A stretch of 64,000 bases of DNA from an uncultured Duncaniella sp. Its GTDB lineage: Bacteria > Bacteroidota > Bacteroidia > Bacteroidales > Muribaculaceae. The notes under the pieces were generated by a model. The model saw only the letters and a program-made list of their open reading frames with translations. It did no database searches and was not told the origin of the DNA. Both the position numbers and the translations under genes were made by a program. Of this stretch, positions 53,961 to 63,947 are shown piece by piece. The stretch lies in contig CAJUIX010000016.1 in assembly GCA_910586665.1 (NCBI GenBank), positions 5,601-69,600 on the forward strand, given 5' to 3'. Numbering within the stretch: position 1 is the first letter of the stretch; the number at the start of each line of letters is the position of its first letter.

Positions 53961-54021
53961 GCTTGAACCAAGGACTCCCTGATTATGAGTCAGGTGCTCT
54001 GACCAACTGAGCTATAGGACC
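53948..54021 (-). tRNA. tRNA with anticodon CAT (Ile2 or elongator Met)
   Basis: On the minus strand, acceptor GGTCCTA pairs with TGGGACC, the D arm is AGCTCAGTTGGTCAGAGC, anticodon stem CCTGA/TCAGG encloses CTCATAA, and the T arm is CTTGG-TTCAAGC-CCAAG. Methionine and lysidine-modified isoleucine tRNAs share CAT; the sequence alone does not separate them. Not an initiator-like acceptor (first pair is G-C). Confidence 0.9.
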
Positions 54022-54106
54022 GTGCGCGGGTTGTTGCGCTGATGTTTTGCGTGTCGCGGTGTGGGCATTATTGGAAAGAGCTATCCGCGTCACGCGTTTG
54101 GTGATG

Positions 54107-54137
54107 CAAAGGTAGGTATTTTTTTTGTTACTGCAAA
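54107..54137 (-). promoter_or_regulatory. Promoter of tRNA(CAT); rest of 54138-54302 has no gene
   Basis: On the minus strand: TTTG (54137-54134), 19 nt spacer, TACCTTTG (54114-54107), 85 nt before the tRNA 5' end. The 165 nt further right are AT-rich with no open frame. Confidence 0.65.
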
Positions 54138-54302
54138 CACTGTGGGGTGCTTTTTTTATATTTTATATCTATCATGTTGTCTTTCAGGTTTGTGGCGTGG
54201 ATAAAGTTTTTTAGATACAATTATTTTAATGAAAAGAGTAGGAGAGAATTATGCTTTCCCGGATGCTAAAAAGGATATGCTGAATCTCCAAGCAATAAAA
54301 AT

Positions 54303-54336
54303 CCGCCCGTCGCATCCATGAAAATGCGGCGGCCGG
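54303..54336 (-). terminator. Terminator of the aldolase gene
   Basis: Imperfect GC-rich stem (GCCGCCGCAT against ATGCGACGGGC) 30 nt after the stop, followed on the minus strand by GGATTTTTATT. Confidence 0.7.
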
Positions 54337-54365
54337 AGATGGTTTAGGGCCTTTTATTTATTTTA

Positions 54366-55361
54366 TCAGGCTTTGCCGTTAGAGCCGAGAACTGCTACGA
54401 TTTTGTGTTTGTAGAGCTTCTCCATTTCGTCGCGGGCGGGGCCGAGATATTTGCGCGGGTCAAATTCTGCGGGCTTGGTGGCGAGCACCTTGCGGACTGC
54501 GGCTGTCATGGCGAGACGGCTGTCGGAGTCGATATTGATTTTGCAAACGGCGCTCTTGGCTGCCTTGCGGAGTTCCTCCTCGGGGATACCGATTGCGTCG
54601 GGGAGCTTACCGCCGTATTCGTTGATTTCGTCAACATATTCCTGGGGAACAGAGCTTGATCCGTGGAGCACGATGGGGAATCCGGGGAGTTTCTCCATTA
54701 CGGCGTCGAGCACGTTGAAGGCCAGCGGCGGGGGCACGAGGCGGCCGTTGGCGTCGCGGGTGCACTGTTCGGGCTTGAACTTGTAGGCGCCGTGCGATGT
54801 GCCGATTGAGATTGCGAGCGAGTCAACGCCTGTGCGGGTTGCGAAGTCGATTACTTCCTCGGGGTCGGTATAGGTGTGGTGGTCAGAAGATACTTCATCC
54901 TCTACGCCAGCGAGTACGCCGAGCTCGCCTTCGACAGTTACGTCATACTGGTGGGCGTAGTCGCATACTTTCTTTGTGAGGGCTACGTTCTCCTCGTAGG
55001 GGAGGTGTGAACCGTCAATCATAACTGACGAGAAGCCGTGCTCGATACAGTCCTTGCAAAGCTCGAAGCTGTCGCCGTGGTCGAGATGGAGCACAATCTG
55101 GGGATGTTCCCAGCCGAGGCTCTTTGCGTATTCTACAGCACCCTGCGCCATGTAGCGGAGGAGGAGGGGGTTAGCGTAGTTGCGTGCACCTTTGGAGACC
55201 TGGAGAATCACGGGTGATTTTTCTTCAGCGGCTGCCTTGATGATAGCCTGGAGCTGCTCCATGTTGTTGAAGTTGAATGCGGGAATAGCATAACCACCCT
55301 TGATTGCCTTGGCAAACATCTCTTTGGTGTTCACGAGGCCTAATTCCTTATAACTTGTCAT
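54366..55361 (-). CDS. fba: Class II fructose-bisphosphate aldolase
   Basis: 331 residues. Zn2+-dependent aldolase of glycolysis that splits fructose 1,6-bisphosphate. Motifs: VLHLDHGDSFELCKD (first zinc His and catalytic Asp), VMIDGSHLPYEENVALT, VEGELGVLAGVEDE, SIGTSHGAYKF (zinc His), VLHGSSSVPQEY, and KINIDSDSRLAMT. Length and motifs indicate the class IIA/B type common in Bacteroidota. Transcribed alone. Confidence 0.95.
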   Translation of the reverse strand: MTSYKELGLVNTKEMFAKAIKGGYAIPAFNFNNMEQLQAIIKAAAEEKSPVILQVSKGARNYANPLLLRYMAQGAVEYAKSLGWEHPQIVLHLDHGDSFELCKDCIEHGFSSVMIDGSHLPYEENVALTKKVCDYAHQYDVTVEGELGVLAGVEDEVSSDHHTYTDPEEVIDFATRTGVDSLAISIGTSHGAYKFKPEQCTRDANGRLVPPPLAFNVLDAVMEKLPGFPIVLHGSSSVPQEYVDEINEYGGKLPDAIGIPEEELRKAAKSAVCKINIDSDSRLAMTAAVRKVLATKPAEFDPRKYLGPARDEMEKLYKHKIVAVLGSNGKA

Positions 55362-55395
55362 ATTAGTTAAGAGGTTGTATTGGTTAATAAAGTAA

Positions 55396-55700
55396 TTAGA
55401 ATTGTCTGGCTACAAAGATAGTAATTTTTTTCCGCTCACGACAAATTATATTACGAAAGATTTTAGCCGCGTTCTTAGATTTCCACTTCGATGAGTGAGA
55501 CTGTGTGGCATGTGCGGCCTGAAAAAAACGGGGTCGGCCCGGAGCCTCCGGTTGATGACGACTATTTACAATTGGAGCTAACATTTGCCGGAATCCTACA
55601 TTGTGTCGGATTCCGTGGTCCGGGCCGTTCCCCGTGGGTGCATCTGTCGCAGATGTTACTATCTTTTCTTGTGTGTCAGTTTGTAGGTGGTTGTTAGGGA
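55396..55700 (-). other. Gene-free region with three hairpins
   Basis: On the minus strand: GGAATCC / GGATTCC around an 11-nt loop (near 55590-55615), a CATCTG/CAGATG hairpin (near 55640-55660), and CCGGAGGCTCCGG (55551-55539), followed some 9 nt later by a run of seven T. The last resembles a terminator for the AlgH gene or for a small RNA. No open frame is convincing. Confidence 0.5.
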
Positions 55701-56306
55701 TTAGTTGGAGTGGGGGTTGCGCGGATGATACAGCCATCCGCGGTAATGTGCGCCCATCGTTCTGACGATGCGGTGCCAGTAGGAGTCCTCCTCTCCCGAG
55801 AGCAGTTCGTCGATAGAGGGTATGTCGGTCACGGCCCACACGCTTTTGAGCAGCTCGCCGTCGAGCTGGTCGGCATCCCAGCCGCTGTAGCCGAGGAAGA
55901 AGCGTATGTGTCCGTCGAGCAGGTAGCCGTCGTTGACAATCGAGAGCATTGTGTCGAAGTCGCCACCGATCCATAGTCCGTCGCAGACCCTCCTGGAGTT
56001 GGGGATGAGGTCGCCGAGCGTGTGCATGAAATAGAGGCGGTCACACGACATCGGGCCGCCGCAATATATAGGTATCGGCCTGCCTGACTTAACCGCCGGC
56101 AGCAGGTCCTGCAATGTATAACTTGTACGGCTGTTGAGCACGATACCCATAGCGCTTCCGCGTGGCTCGTAGTCCACGAGGCAGATGACGGCATGGTGGA
56201 AATAGCGTTCCCGGAGGAATGGTTCTGCCACAAGCAGTGAGCCGGGACGCGGTATGCGCCTGGCGTTTATGTCGATATTGAAAAGTAATGATTCGAAATC
56301 TATCAT
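55701..56306 (-). CDS. YqgE/AlgH family protein (UPF0301)
   Basis: 201 residues. Family motifs: IPRPGSLLVAEPFLRERYFH near the N-terminus, GSAMGIVLNS, YCGGPMSCDRLYFMHTL, and LGYSGWDADQLDGEL. Function is not established; some homologues affect alginate or transcription regulation. There is no signal peptide. Downstream is the hairpin region; upstream is a 215-nt AT-rich gap before miaB. Confidence 0.93.
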   Translation of the reverse strand: MIDFESLLFNIDINARRIPRPGSLLVAEPFLRERYFHHAVICLVDYEPRGSAMGIVLNSRTSYTLQDLLPAVKSGRPIPIYCGGPMSCDRLYFMHTLGDLIPNSRRVCDGLWIGGDFDTMLSIVNDGYLLDGHIRFFLGYSGWDADQLDGELLKSVWAVTDIPSIDELLSGEEDSYWHRIVRTMGAHYRGWLYHPRNPHSN

Positions 56307-56521
56307 GGTACTTGTGGTGCCTCCTGCCGATTTGTTTGTTTTGGTTGTTACTATCTGTTTTTTGTGCGTTTTTAGTGTGTGGATATTCAGCCCAATATTA
56401 TTGTCTTTTGTATTGAGCTTCTAAATTACTATATTTTCTAAGCAAAACCCAAGAAAAAGTGTTAAAAGTGTCGGTTTGTACCCGAAATTGAGACAAAAGG
56501 CGCTCCCCCGGCGCCTTGTTG

Positions 56522-57862
<1,341 letters not shown>

Positions 57863-57877
57863 AATTTTGGTCGATTC

Positions 57878-57909
57878 TTTGGCTATAAGCGCAAGATTCT
57901 GTAATTTTG
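57878..57909 (+). promoter_or_regulatory. Promoter of the 145-residue protein gene
   Basis: TTTG (57878-57881), 20 nt spacer, TAATTTTG (57902-57909), 26 nt before the ATG. Full consensus match. Confidence 0.75.
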
Positions 57910-57935
57910 CCTACAAAATTACGAAAATCCGCGCA

Positions 57936-58373
57936 ATGGAAAAAATTATCTCGATTCTGATTATATTCGGACTCACCTCTCTCTACGAATACATCAAGCA
58001 GATGCGTAAGAAGAGGGCGGAATCCCAGCGCGCGGAATTCCAGGCCCGTAGACGCCCCGCGCCGGTGGCCGCGGGTATGGCTGCACCTTTCTCAACGGAG
58101 GTTCGTGAGCCGAACACTGTCATGCGCCATGAAAACCATGCGGAGAGACCTCGCCGCGAGACCCCGAAGGACAATCATAAGACATTCCTCTCCGGTGAGA
58201 ATGTCACAATCCCTCTTGTCGTGGACGATGAGAAGCCCATAGAGATAGTCGATCTCGACGCTAATGACTCTTCGGTAGGAACTGCGGTCACATCCTCCGG
58301 CTCTGTAGACCACTATGAGCGCTGGCGACAGGCTATCATCGACGCCGAAATCATTACCCCGAAATTCAAATAA
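57936..58373 (+). CDS. Small membrane-anchored protein of unknown function
   Basis: 145 residues. An N-terminal transmembrane segment (EKIISILIIFGLTSLYEYI) is followed by a basic stretch (KQMRKKRAESQRAEFQARRR), a low-complexity linker and a conserved-looking end (DHYERWRQAIIDAEIITPKF). The positive-inside pattern places the bulk in the cytoplasm. No family is recognised. Start set by the promoter; the longer frame begins before it. Confidence 0.75.
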   Translation: MEKIISILIIFGLTSLYEYIKQMRKKRAESQRAEFQARRRPAPVAAGMAAPFSTEVREPNTVMRHENHAERPRRETPKDNHKTFLSGENVTIPLVVDDEKPIEIVDLDANDSSVGTAVTSSGSVDHYERWRQAIIDAEIITPKFK

Positions 58374-58435
58374 TATTCTAAATTAAGATAATCGCCTCTC
58401 AACTCGACCCTTAAATTCAGAAAAAGAAAAAAGTT

Positions 58436-59932
58436 ATGAAATTTCCCATCCTGACTCCGGAAGAAGCTGCCGACATGTTTTTCCACGACGCTAAGTGTGG
58501 ATTCTCGGGCTTTACAGCTCCGGGCGCACCCAAAGTTGTCACCCAGGCTATCGCTGCCAAGGCTGAGAAGCTACACGCCGAAGGGAAACCCTTCAAAATC
58601 AACATTATCACAGGCGCTTCCACCAGCGACAAGTGTGACGGCGTCCTCGCCCGTGCCAACGCTATCGGTAAGCGTACCCCCTATCAGAACCATCCCGACC
58701 TCCGCAAGCGTATCAACTCGCATGATGCCCACTACTTCGACCTCCACCTTTCAGAGGCCGCACAGAAGCTGCGCTACGGCTTCTTCGGCGACCTTGACCT
58801 GGCTATCATCGAGGTGTCTGACATCCAGGATGACGGCACGGCAGTCGTAGGCACCGGCGTCGGCAATGTCGCCACTATCGCACGCATGGCCAAGAAGATT
58901 ATCATCGAGCTCAACGAGAAGCTCCGTCATGCGCTCTACGGTCTCCATGACATATATCTTCCCCTCGATCCCCCTCACCGTCGCGAGATTCCTATCTTCA
59001 AGGCCAGCGACCGCATCGGTTCCCCCGTGCTCAAGATTGACCCGGACAAGATTGCCGGTGTGGTCATGAGCGACAACTACGAGGGTGTCAAGGCTTTCAC
59101 TCCCCTCGACGACACCACCAAGCAGATTGGAGCCAACGTATGCCGCTTCCTCATCGAGGAACTCCGTCGCGGTGGCATCCCCAAGACCTTCCTTCCCCTC
59201 CAGTCTGGTGTGGGCAACGTCGCAAACGCCGTGCTCTACGGTCTTGCCGACGCCAAGGAGATTCCTCCCTTCGAGATGTATACCGAGGTTATCCAGGATG
59301 CTGTGATTGACCTCATGAAGCAGGGTCGTTGCAAATTCGGTTCGACCTGCTCGCTCACCGTCTCCAACGAAGTTGAGGACGAGGTGATTGACAACATCGA
59401 GTTCTTCAAGCAGCACGTCGTGCTCCGTCCTTCAGAGATTTCCAACAATCCCGAGGTCATCCGCCGACTCGGTGTCATCTCCATGAATACTGCTCTCGAG
59501 GCCGACATCTTCGGCAATATCAATTCGACCCATGTCACCGGCACCCGCATGATGAACGGCATCGGAGGTTCGGGCGACTTCACCCGCAACGCCTACATCT
59601 CGATTTTCTCCTGCCCCTCCATAACCAAGGAAGGCAAGATTTCCAATATCGTGCCTATGGTATCGCACGTCGACCACACCGAGCACTCTGTCGACATCAT
59701 CGTCACCGACCAGGGTATTGCTGACCTCCGCGGTCTCGATCCCGTCGAGAGGGCACATGAGATTATCAACAACTGCGCCCACCCGATATATCGCGAGCTC
59801 CTCCGCGACTACCTCAAACTGAGCACTGTCGGTGGTCAGACTCCCCATACTCTCGCAGCTGCTCTCGGCTTCCACACTGAGTTCCTTTCTTCAGGCGACA
59901 TGCGCAACGTCGACTGGGCTAAATACGTTTAA
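58436..59932 (+). CDS. Acetyl-CoA hydrolase/transferase family protein (succinyl-CoA:acetate CoA-transferase type)
   Basis: 498 residues. Class I-type CoA-transferase fold: FLPLQSGVGNVANAVLYGL (CoA-binding), the catalytic-Glu block FGSTCSLTVSNEVED, GTRMMNGIGGSGDFTRNAY and MVSHVDHTEHSVDIIVTDQG. The family moves CoA between acetate and succinate (or propionate) and suits the succinate/propionate metabolism of this phylum. It could instead act as a hydrolase. Alone in its unit, with a strong terminator. Confidence 0.9.
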   Translation: MKFPILTPEEAADMFFHDAKCGFSGFTAPGAPKVVTQAIAAKAEKLHAEGKPFKINIITGASTSDKCDGVLARANAIGKRTPYQNHPDLRKRINSHDAHYFDLHLSEAAQKLRYGFFGDLDLAIIEVSDIQDDGTAVVGTGVGNVATIARMAKKIIIELNEKLRHALYGLHDIYLPLDPPHRREIPIFKASDRIGSPVLKIDPDKIAGVVMSDNYEGVKAFTPLDDTTKQIGANVCRFLIEELRRGGIPKTFLPLQSGVGNVANAVLYGLADAKEIPPFEMYTEVIQDAVIDLMKQGRCKFGSTCSLTVSNEVEDEVIDNIEFFKQHVVLRPSEISNNPEVIRRLGVISMNTALEADIFGNINSTHVTGTRMMNGIGGSGDFTRNAYISIFSCPSITKEGKISNIVPMVSHVDHTEHSVDIIVTDQGIADLRGLDPVERAHEIINNCAHPIYRELLRDYLKLSTVGGQTPHTLAAALGFHTEFLSSGDMRNVDWAKYV

Positions 59933-59956
59933 GCCACCGTCGCACACATCATAAAA

Positions 59957-60002
59957 AAATCACGGCATGGAAATTTCTGAAATTTCCATGCCGTGATTTT
60001 TT
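59957..60002. terminator. Bidirectional terminator
   Basis: Long stem AAAATCACGGCATGGAAATTTC / GAAATTTCCATGCCGTGATTTT separated by 2-3 nt, with A-rich and T-rich flanks, between convergent genes. Confidence 0.88.
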
Positions 60003-60053
60003 ATACCTTATTATATATAATATATAATGGTGGGGCAGGGTAGGGGATAGATC

Positions 60054-61046
60054 TTACCTCGGTCCGTAGCCGGAAGCTGGAAGTATGTCGCCACCCGCGT
60101 AGAATTCGGGCGACAGCAGCTCGCCGACCTTGCGCGTGCGGCGGTCGAGATAGGAGTTGACGATGCGGTGCCCGATGAAGCGTCCGGCCATTCCCGGGGT
60201 CTCCGGGCTGATAGCCGAGGTGAACGGTGCGCGGTTCACGAGTTGCGACGCAAGCTGCTCGTCGCCGCTGAATATCAGTTTCCGGCCGATAAGCGACTCC
60301 CACACCTCGCGCTCATGCTTGTCGAGCCATTTCATCTGCTCGTCGTCATAGCCGAGTGCCTCCTGCTCGCTCACCCCTGCGAGCTGCATGACGGCCTCGA
60401 CCACAGCCCCCTCGTAGAGGAGTCGCATCAGTACTGTCGGATACTCCACCTGTGGATTGTATGGATAGTTGCCCCTCACCAGGGCCTCTGCCACGTCAGG
60501 CATCACCCGCTCCGGGGTCTTCATGCGCCTGACATAGTCGGGAAAGTAGCCGTATGGCGCATAGTCCGCTCCGAGGTAATGGTTGAGACCTATGTATAGA
60601 AGGCTGTCAGCCGTAAATACCGACTGGTTGAATGGGGATATGATTGTATAGGCTGTCGGAAAGATTTTGTCGGGGAATAGGTGGGCATAGTTAAACTTCA
60701 TCCGGCCCAATTCCTCCTCCAGTTTGCCTGTCGAGCGCCACACTGAATCCATAGCCCCGGTGTGCAGACGGATTGACGGCATAGCTGCGTAGGCTGCCGC
60801 TGTCGAGTCGTTGAGCTGTCCGTAGCCCGACAGTTGGAAGAGCGCTTCTGCCGCATGGGCCATCTCTGGGTCTGTCGGCACCTTCCCCTCGCACAGGGCG
60901 AAATCGAGGCGCCCGATTTTGACAGGCGCTGCATCCTTGGCCCCGTCGCAGCTGCTGACTGACATTCCGGCCATAAGGATAGCGACGATACTTATATATA
61001 TATAATAGGTGTAGCCTCTACGTTGGGAATCGTTTCTTGTCAACAT
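60054..61046 (-). CDS. GldB-like lipoprotein
   Basis: 330 residues. Lipobox GMSVSSC (Cys33) after a hydrophobic segment (IYISIVAILMAGM). Body motifs fit GldB-type proteins: FTADSLLYIGLNHYLGADY, PYGYFPDYVRRMKTPERVM, MRLLYEGAVVEAVMQL and GRFIGHRIVNSYLDR near the end. GldB homologues in gliding species belong to the motility/secretion machinery; in non-gliding gut bacteria the role is unknown. The His in GHRIV may bind metal, as in related DUF2268-like proteins. Confidence 0.75.
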   Translation of the reverse strand: MLTRNDSQRRGYTYYIYISIVAILMAGMSVSSCDGAKDAAPVKIGRLDFALCEGKVPTDPEMAHAAEALFQLSGYGQLNDSTAAAYAAMPSIRLHTGAMDSVWRSTGKLEEELGRMKFNYAHLFPDKIFPTAYTIISPFNQSVFTADSLLYIGLNHYLGADYAPYGYFPDYVRRMKTPERVMPDVAEALVRGNYPYNPQVEYPTVLMRLLYEGAVVEAVMQLAGVSEQEALGYDDEQMKWLDKHEREVWESLIGRKLIFSGDEQLASQLVNRAPFTSAISPETPGMAGRFIGHRIVNSYLDRRTRKVGELLSPEFYAGGDILPASGYGPR

Positions 61047-61202
61047 GATTTTTTTGATTTTTTCGTGGAAACTCGATAGATTTTGATTGCTATAGACCTG
61101 ACAAAGGTAATAATTTTAACGTGTCATTGTTCAAAAGTAGCTATTTTTTGGCATTTATTCATAAAATCAGTACTGAAAAATGGCATTTAGGGATAGATTT
61201 GC

Positions 61203-61210
61203 TAACTTTG
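61203..61210 (+). promoter_or_regulatory. -7 box of the amidase gene
   Basis: TAACTTTG 33 nt before the ATG at 61244; the -33 element is weak. Confidence 0.45.
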
Positions 61211-61243
61211 CCTAAAATTTTGGCAAGGACTTCACCCTACATC

Positions 61244-62386
61244 ATGCGACTGACAAGAATCCTAAAAATACTTTTGGCACTTTTGCTCCTCCCCGTGCTC
61301 TTGGCTGGCGCGGCGGAAAAGGAATTTGTAGTGATGCTCGATCCCGGCCACGGTGGTAAGGATGCCGGCGCTCTCGGACGGCGTACCAACGAGAAGTCTG
61401 TCAATCTCGGAGTGGCCAAGAAGCTGCGCGCCCTCCTTGCGAAGGATAAGGATGTAAGGGTTGAGATGACGCGCGACGCCGATTACTTCGTGACCCTCAA
61501 GGGGCGCTCCAACCTCGCAAACAAGAAGAAGGCCGATATTTTTGTGTCGATTCATGCCAATGCCATCGACCGCAAGTCGCCCATGTTCTCCTCTATCAAC
61601 GGGGCGGCTGTCTATACCCTCGGTCTGAAGAAGAGCGACACCAATCTCAGCATAGCGATGAGGGAAAATGAGGTGATGAAGCTCGAGCCGGACTACTCGA
61701 CCACCTACGAGGGCTTCGACCCTTCATCGACTGAGAGCTACATAGCATTCGAGATGATGCAGCACTCCAACCTCGACCAGAGCATACAGCTCGCCGAAGC
61801 TGTCCAGAACCAGCTTGTCCGTACTGCGGGCCGTAAGAACAACGGTGTGCGCCAGGCTCCCTTCTGGGTGCTCGTCGGGACGAGCATGCCCGCGATTCTT
61901 GTCGAGCTTGACTTCATCTGCAACCCCGCTATGGAGAAATTCATGATGTCCGAGAAGGGGCAGGACAAGCTCGCCCTCGCTATCTATCGCGGCATCGAGA
62001 AATACCGTAAGGGTAAGATCTCCGTCAGCTCCGTCTCGACAGCCGAGCCGACATCTGCCGACATTCGCGAGGCCGAGGAGCGAGTGGCCGAAAACAATGC
62101 CGACAAGTCGGAGGCTGTTCAACAAGATGACCCCGCCGATGTTAATACTAAAGATAAGATTGTTTATAAAATACAGTTCCTAACCTCTCCGTCACCTCTC
62201 AAAAAGGGCGACGCGCGCTTCAAGGGGCTGAAGCCGGTGGACTCTTACCGCGACGGCGGCACAATCAAGTACACCTATGGCTCATTCTCTTCGCAGCAAG
62301 AGGCTTCCAGGGAACTAAAACGTGTTAAAAAACTTTTCCGCGACGCTTTCATAATCGAGACTCGCAACGGCAAACGAATCAAATAA
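61244..62386 (+). CDS. N-acetylmuramoyl-L-alanine amidase (Amidase_3) with C-terminal SPOR-like domain
   Basis: 380 residues. Signal peptide ILLALLLLPVLLAGA. Amidase_3 domain (about 25-245) with zinc ligands in VMLDPGHGGKDAGA (His), RRTNEKSVNLG (Glu) and DIFVSIHANA (His), and catalytic Glu in PAILVELDFI. A linker leads to a C-terminal YKIQFLTSPSPLKKGDARFK segment like a SPOR peptidoglycan-binding domain. It cleaves peptide stems from glycan strands in the periplasm, usually for cell separation. The start at 61244 follows the -7 box. Confidence 0.92.
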   Translation: MRLTRILKILLALLLLPVLLAGAAEKEFVVMLDPGHGGKDAGALGRRTNEKSVNLGVAKKLRALLAKDKDVRVEMTRDADYFVTLKGRSNLANKKKADIFVSIHANAIDRKSPMFSSINGAAVYTLGLKKSDTNLSIAMRENEVMKLEPDYSTTYEGFDPSSTESYIAFEMMQHSNLDQSIQLAEAVQNQLVRTAGRKNNGVRQAPFWVLVGTSMPAILVELDFICNPAMEKFMMSEKGQDKLALAIYRGIEKYRKGKISVSSVSTAEPTSADIREAEERVAENNADKSEAVQQDDPADVNTKDKIVYKIQFLTSPSPLKKGDARFKGLKPVDSYRDGGTIKYTYGSFSSQQEASRELKRVKKLFRDAFIIETRNGKRIK

Positions 62387-62433
62387 AAAAACGCTCACGT
62401 TTCATATACGGACCATACACATAACCCACGGCT

Positions 62434-63348
62434 ATGAAGAAAAAAGAACTTATAATAGGAGCAAGCGTACTCCTGTCGCTGCTTATCCTCTTCTTCGGTA
62501 TCGACTACCTGAAAGGAATCAACATATTCAAGTCGGCTAACTACTACTACGCCTCCTATACCAATGTCGCCGGGCTGACCCAGTCGGCACCCGTGACGCT
62601 CAACGGCTACAAGGTCGGCCTTGTCCGCGAGATAAACTATGAGTATGACAATCCCGGCCATGTCCTCGTGGAGCTCAGCCTCGACAAGCAGCTCAAAGTC
62701 CCCGAGGGAACGAAGGCGGCTATTATTACCGACATGCTCGGCACCTCGAGCGTGGAACTCCGCATGGCTCCCGGCACCAATTACTGCAAAGTCGGCTCAC
62801 ACCTCGAAGGCATCACTCCCGGAGGCATGATGGACAAGCTCAGCAACGAGCTCATGCCCTCGATTGTCTCCATCGCCCCGCATATCGACTCGCTCGTAAT
62901 GGCGCTCACTGCCGTGACTACCGATCCGGCCCTGCTTAATGCCATCAGGCGCCTCGACGTGATAATGGCCAATCTCGAGACCTCCACAAACCATCTCAAC
63001 AAGGCCATGCGCGGTGTCCCTATGCTTGTCAATAGTGCTAACGGCACAATGGCAAACGTCAAGGATGTCTCGGCCAACCTTACCCAGATTTCATCGGCCC
63101 TCGCCGTCCTCTCTGACGACCTGAAGGATATGCCCCTCGACTCGACAATGCGCAACATCAACCGCATCACGGCCAACCTCGACTTCGCTACGGCACAGCT
63201 CAACTCGACCAATTCGACCCTCGGTTTGCTGCTCAACGACTCGTCGCTCTACTACAACATCAACAACAGCGCCGCCCACATCGACAGCATCCTCATCGAC
63301 CTCAAGAAACAACCCAAGCGCTACATCCCGCCAATCAAAATTTTCTGA
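62434..63348 (+). CDS. MCE/MlaD-family protein
   Basis: 304 residues. One N-terminal transmembrane helix (LIIGASVLLSLLILFFGIDY), an MCE domain (about 37-115; YASYTNVAGLTQSAPVTLNG, KVGLVREI) and a helical Asn/Ser/Leu-rich C-terminal region with repeated ANL/ITANL turns. Such proteins form hexameric rings for lipid transport between membranes. It is 47 nt after the amidase and probably in the same operon. The permease and ATPase partners are not in the window. Confidence 0.9.
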   Translation: MKKKELIIGASVLLSLLILFFGIDYLKGINIFKSANYYYASYTNVAGLTQSAPVTLNGYKVGLVREINYEYDNPGHVLVELSLDKQLKVPEGTKAAIITDMLGTSSVELRMAPGTNYCKVGSHLEGITPGGMMDKLSNELMPSIVSIAPHIDSLVMALTAVTTDPALLNAIRRLDVIMANLETSTNHLNKAMRGVPMLVNSANGTMANVKDVSANLTQISSALAVLSDDLKDMPLDSTMRNINRITANLDFATAQLNSTNSTLGLLLNDSSLYYNINNSAAHIDSILIDLKKQPKRYIPPIKIF

Positions 63349-63371
63349 CATAACGAATAACCATATTCCAG

Positions 63372-63415
63372 TAATCCATGCCGTCGCAACCTATTAGACA
63401 GCATGGATTATTTTT
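63372..63415 (+). terminator. Terminator after the MCE gene; rest of the gap to 63601 has no gene
   Basis: TAATCCATGC (63372-63381) / GCATGGATTA (63401-63410), followed by TTTTTGT. The following 190 nt contain no supported feature. Confidence 0.75.
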
Positions 63416-63649
63416 GTATAATCCTAATATCCGAGCTTTCAAATATTCAATGACCATCTCCATGCCGGAAGGACATGAATGACTAAGTCGTTATCAAGTA
63501 CGATATCCTCTGTGGTATCGGCTGTAATTATACATAGATTTCATCATACTTACTAAAAAACTAATTATACAGTTTGTATGTGGTCGTAGAATGGCGGTAT
63601 ACAAAGAAAAATCCCGAATATCTGTGTCAGATATTCAGGATATTCAAGG

Positions 63650-63733
63650 TGTCCGAGATGAGATTCGAACTCACACAGCCTTACGGCCACTACCCCCTCA
63701 AAGTAGCGTGTCTACCAATTCCACCACCCGGAC
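63650..63733 (-). tRNA. tRNA-Leu (anticodon GAG), copy 1
   Basis: On the minus strand: acceptor GTCCGGG / CTCGGAC, D arm TGGAATTGGTAGACA, anticodon stem CTACT/GGTAG with loop TTGAGGG (anticodon GAG), long variable arm, T arm with GTTCGAATC. Reads CUC/CUU leucine codons. It is followed by a hairpin and T-rich terminator. Confidence 0.93.
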
Positions 63734-63822
63734 GTGGGTTGTTGTTTGTTAGTTAGCTTTGGACTTTAAAGTCTCAAAGAAAAATCCCGAATATCTGTGT
63801 CAGATATTCAGGATATTCAAGG

Positions 63823-63906
63823 TGTCCGAGATGAGATTCGAACTCACACAGCCTTACGGCCACTACCCCCTCAAAGTAGCGTGTCTACCAATTCCACCAC
63901 CCGGAC
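63823..63906 (-). tRNA. tRNA-Leu (anticodon GAG), copy 2
   Basis: Identical in sequence to copy 1 at 63650-63733, offset by 173 nt. Confidence 0.93.
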
Positions 63907-63947
63907 GTGAGATATTGTCTGTCAAGCGACTTTCTGATTTTCATTAG

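Larger units (their letters stand above)
63602..63909. repeat. 135-bp tandem duplication carrying tRNA-Leu(GAG)
   Basis: 63602-63736 and 63775-63909 are identical over 135 nt, including the tRNA gene and its GAATATCTG/CAGATATTC terminator stem (63616-63636 and the equivalent in copy two), separated by 38 nt of unlike sequence. Confidence 0.92.

Noticed and set aside
55396..55974. 192-codon minus-strand open frame
   Set aside because: Its first part is a different frame of the AlgH/YqgE gene, rich in Arg, and the rest crosses the hairpin region; no family resemblance.
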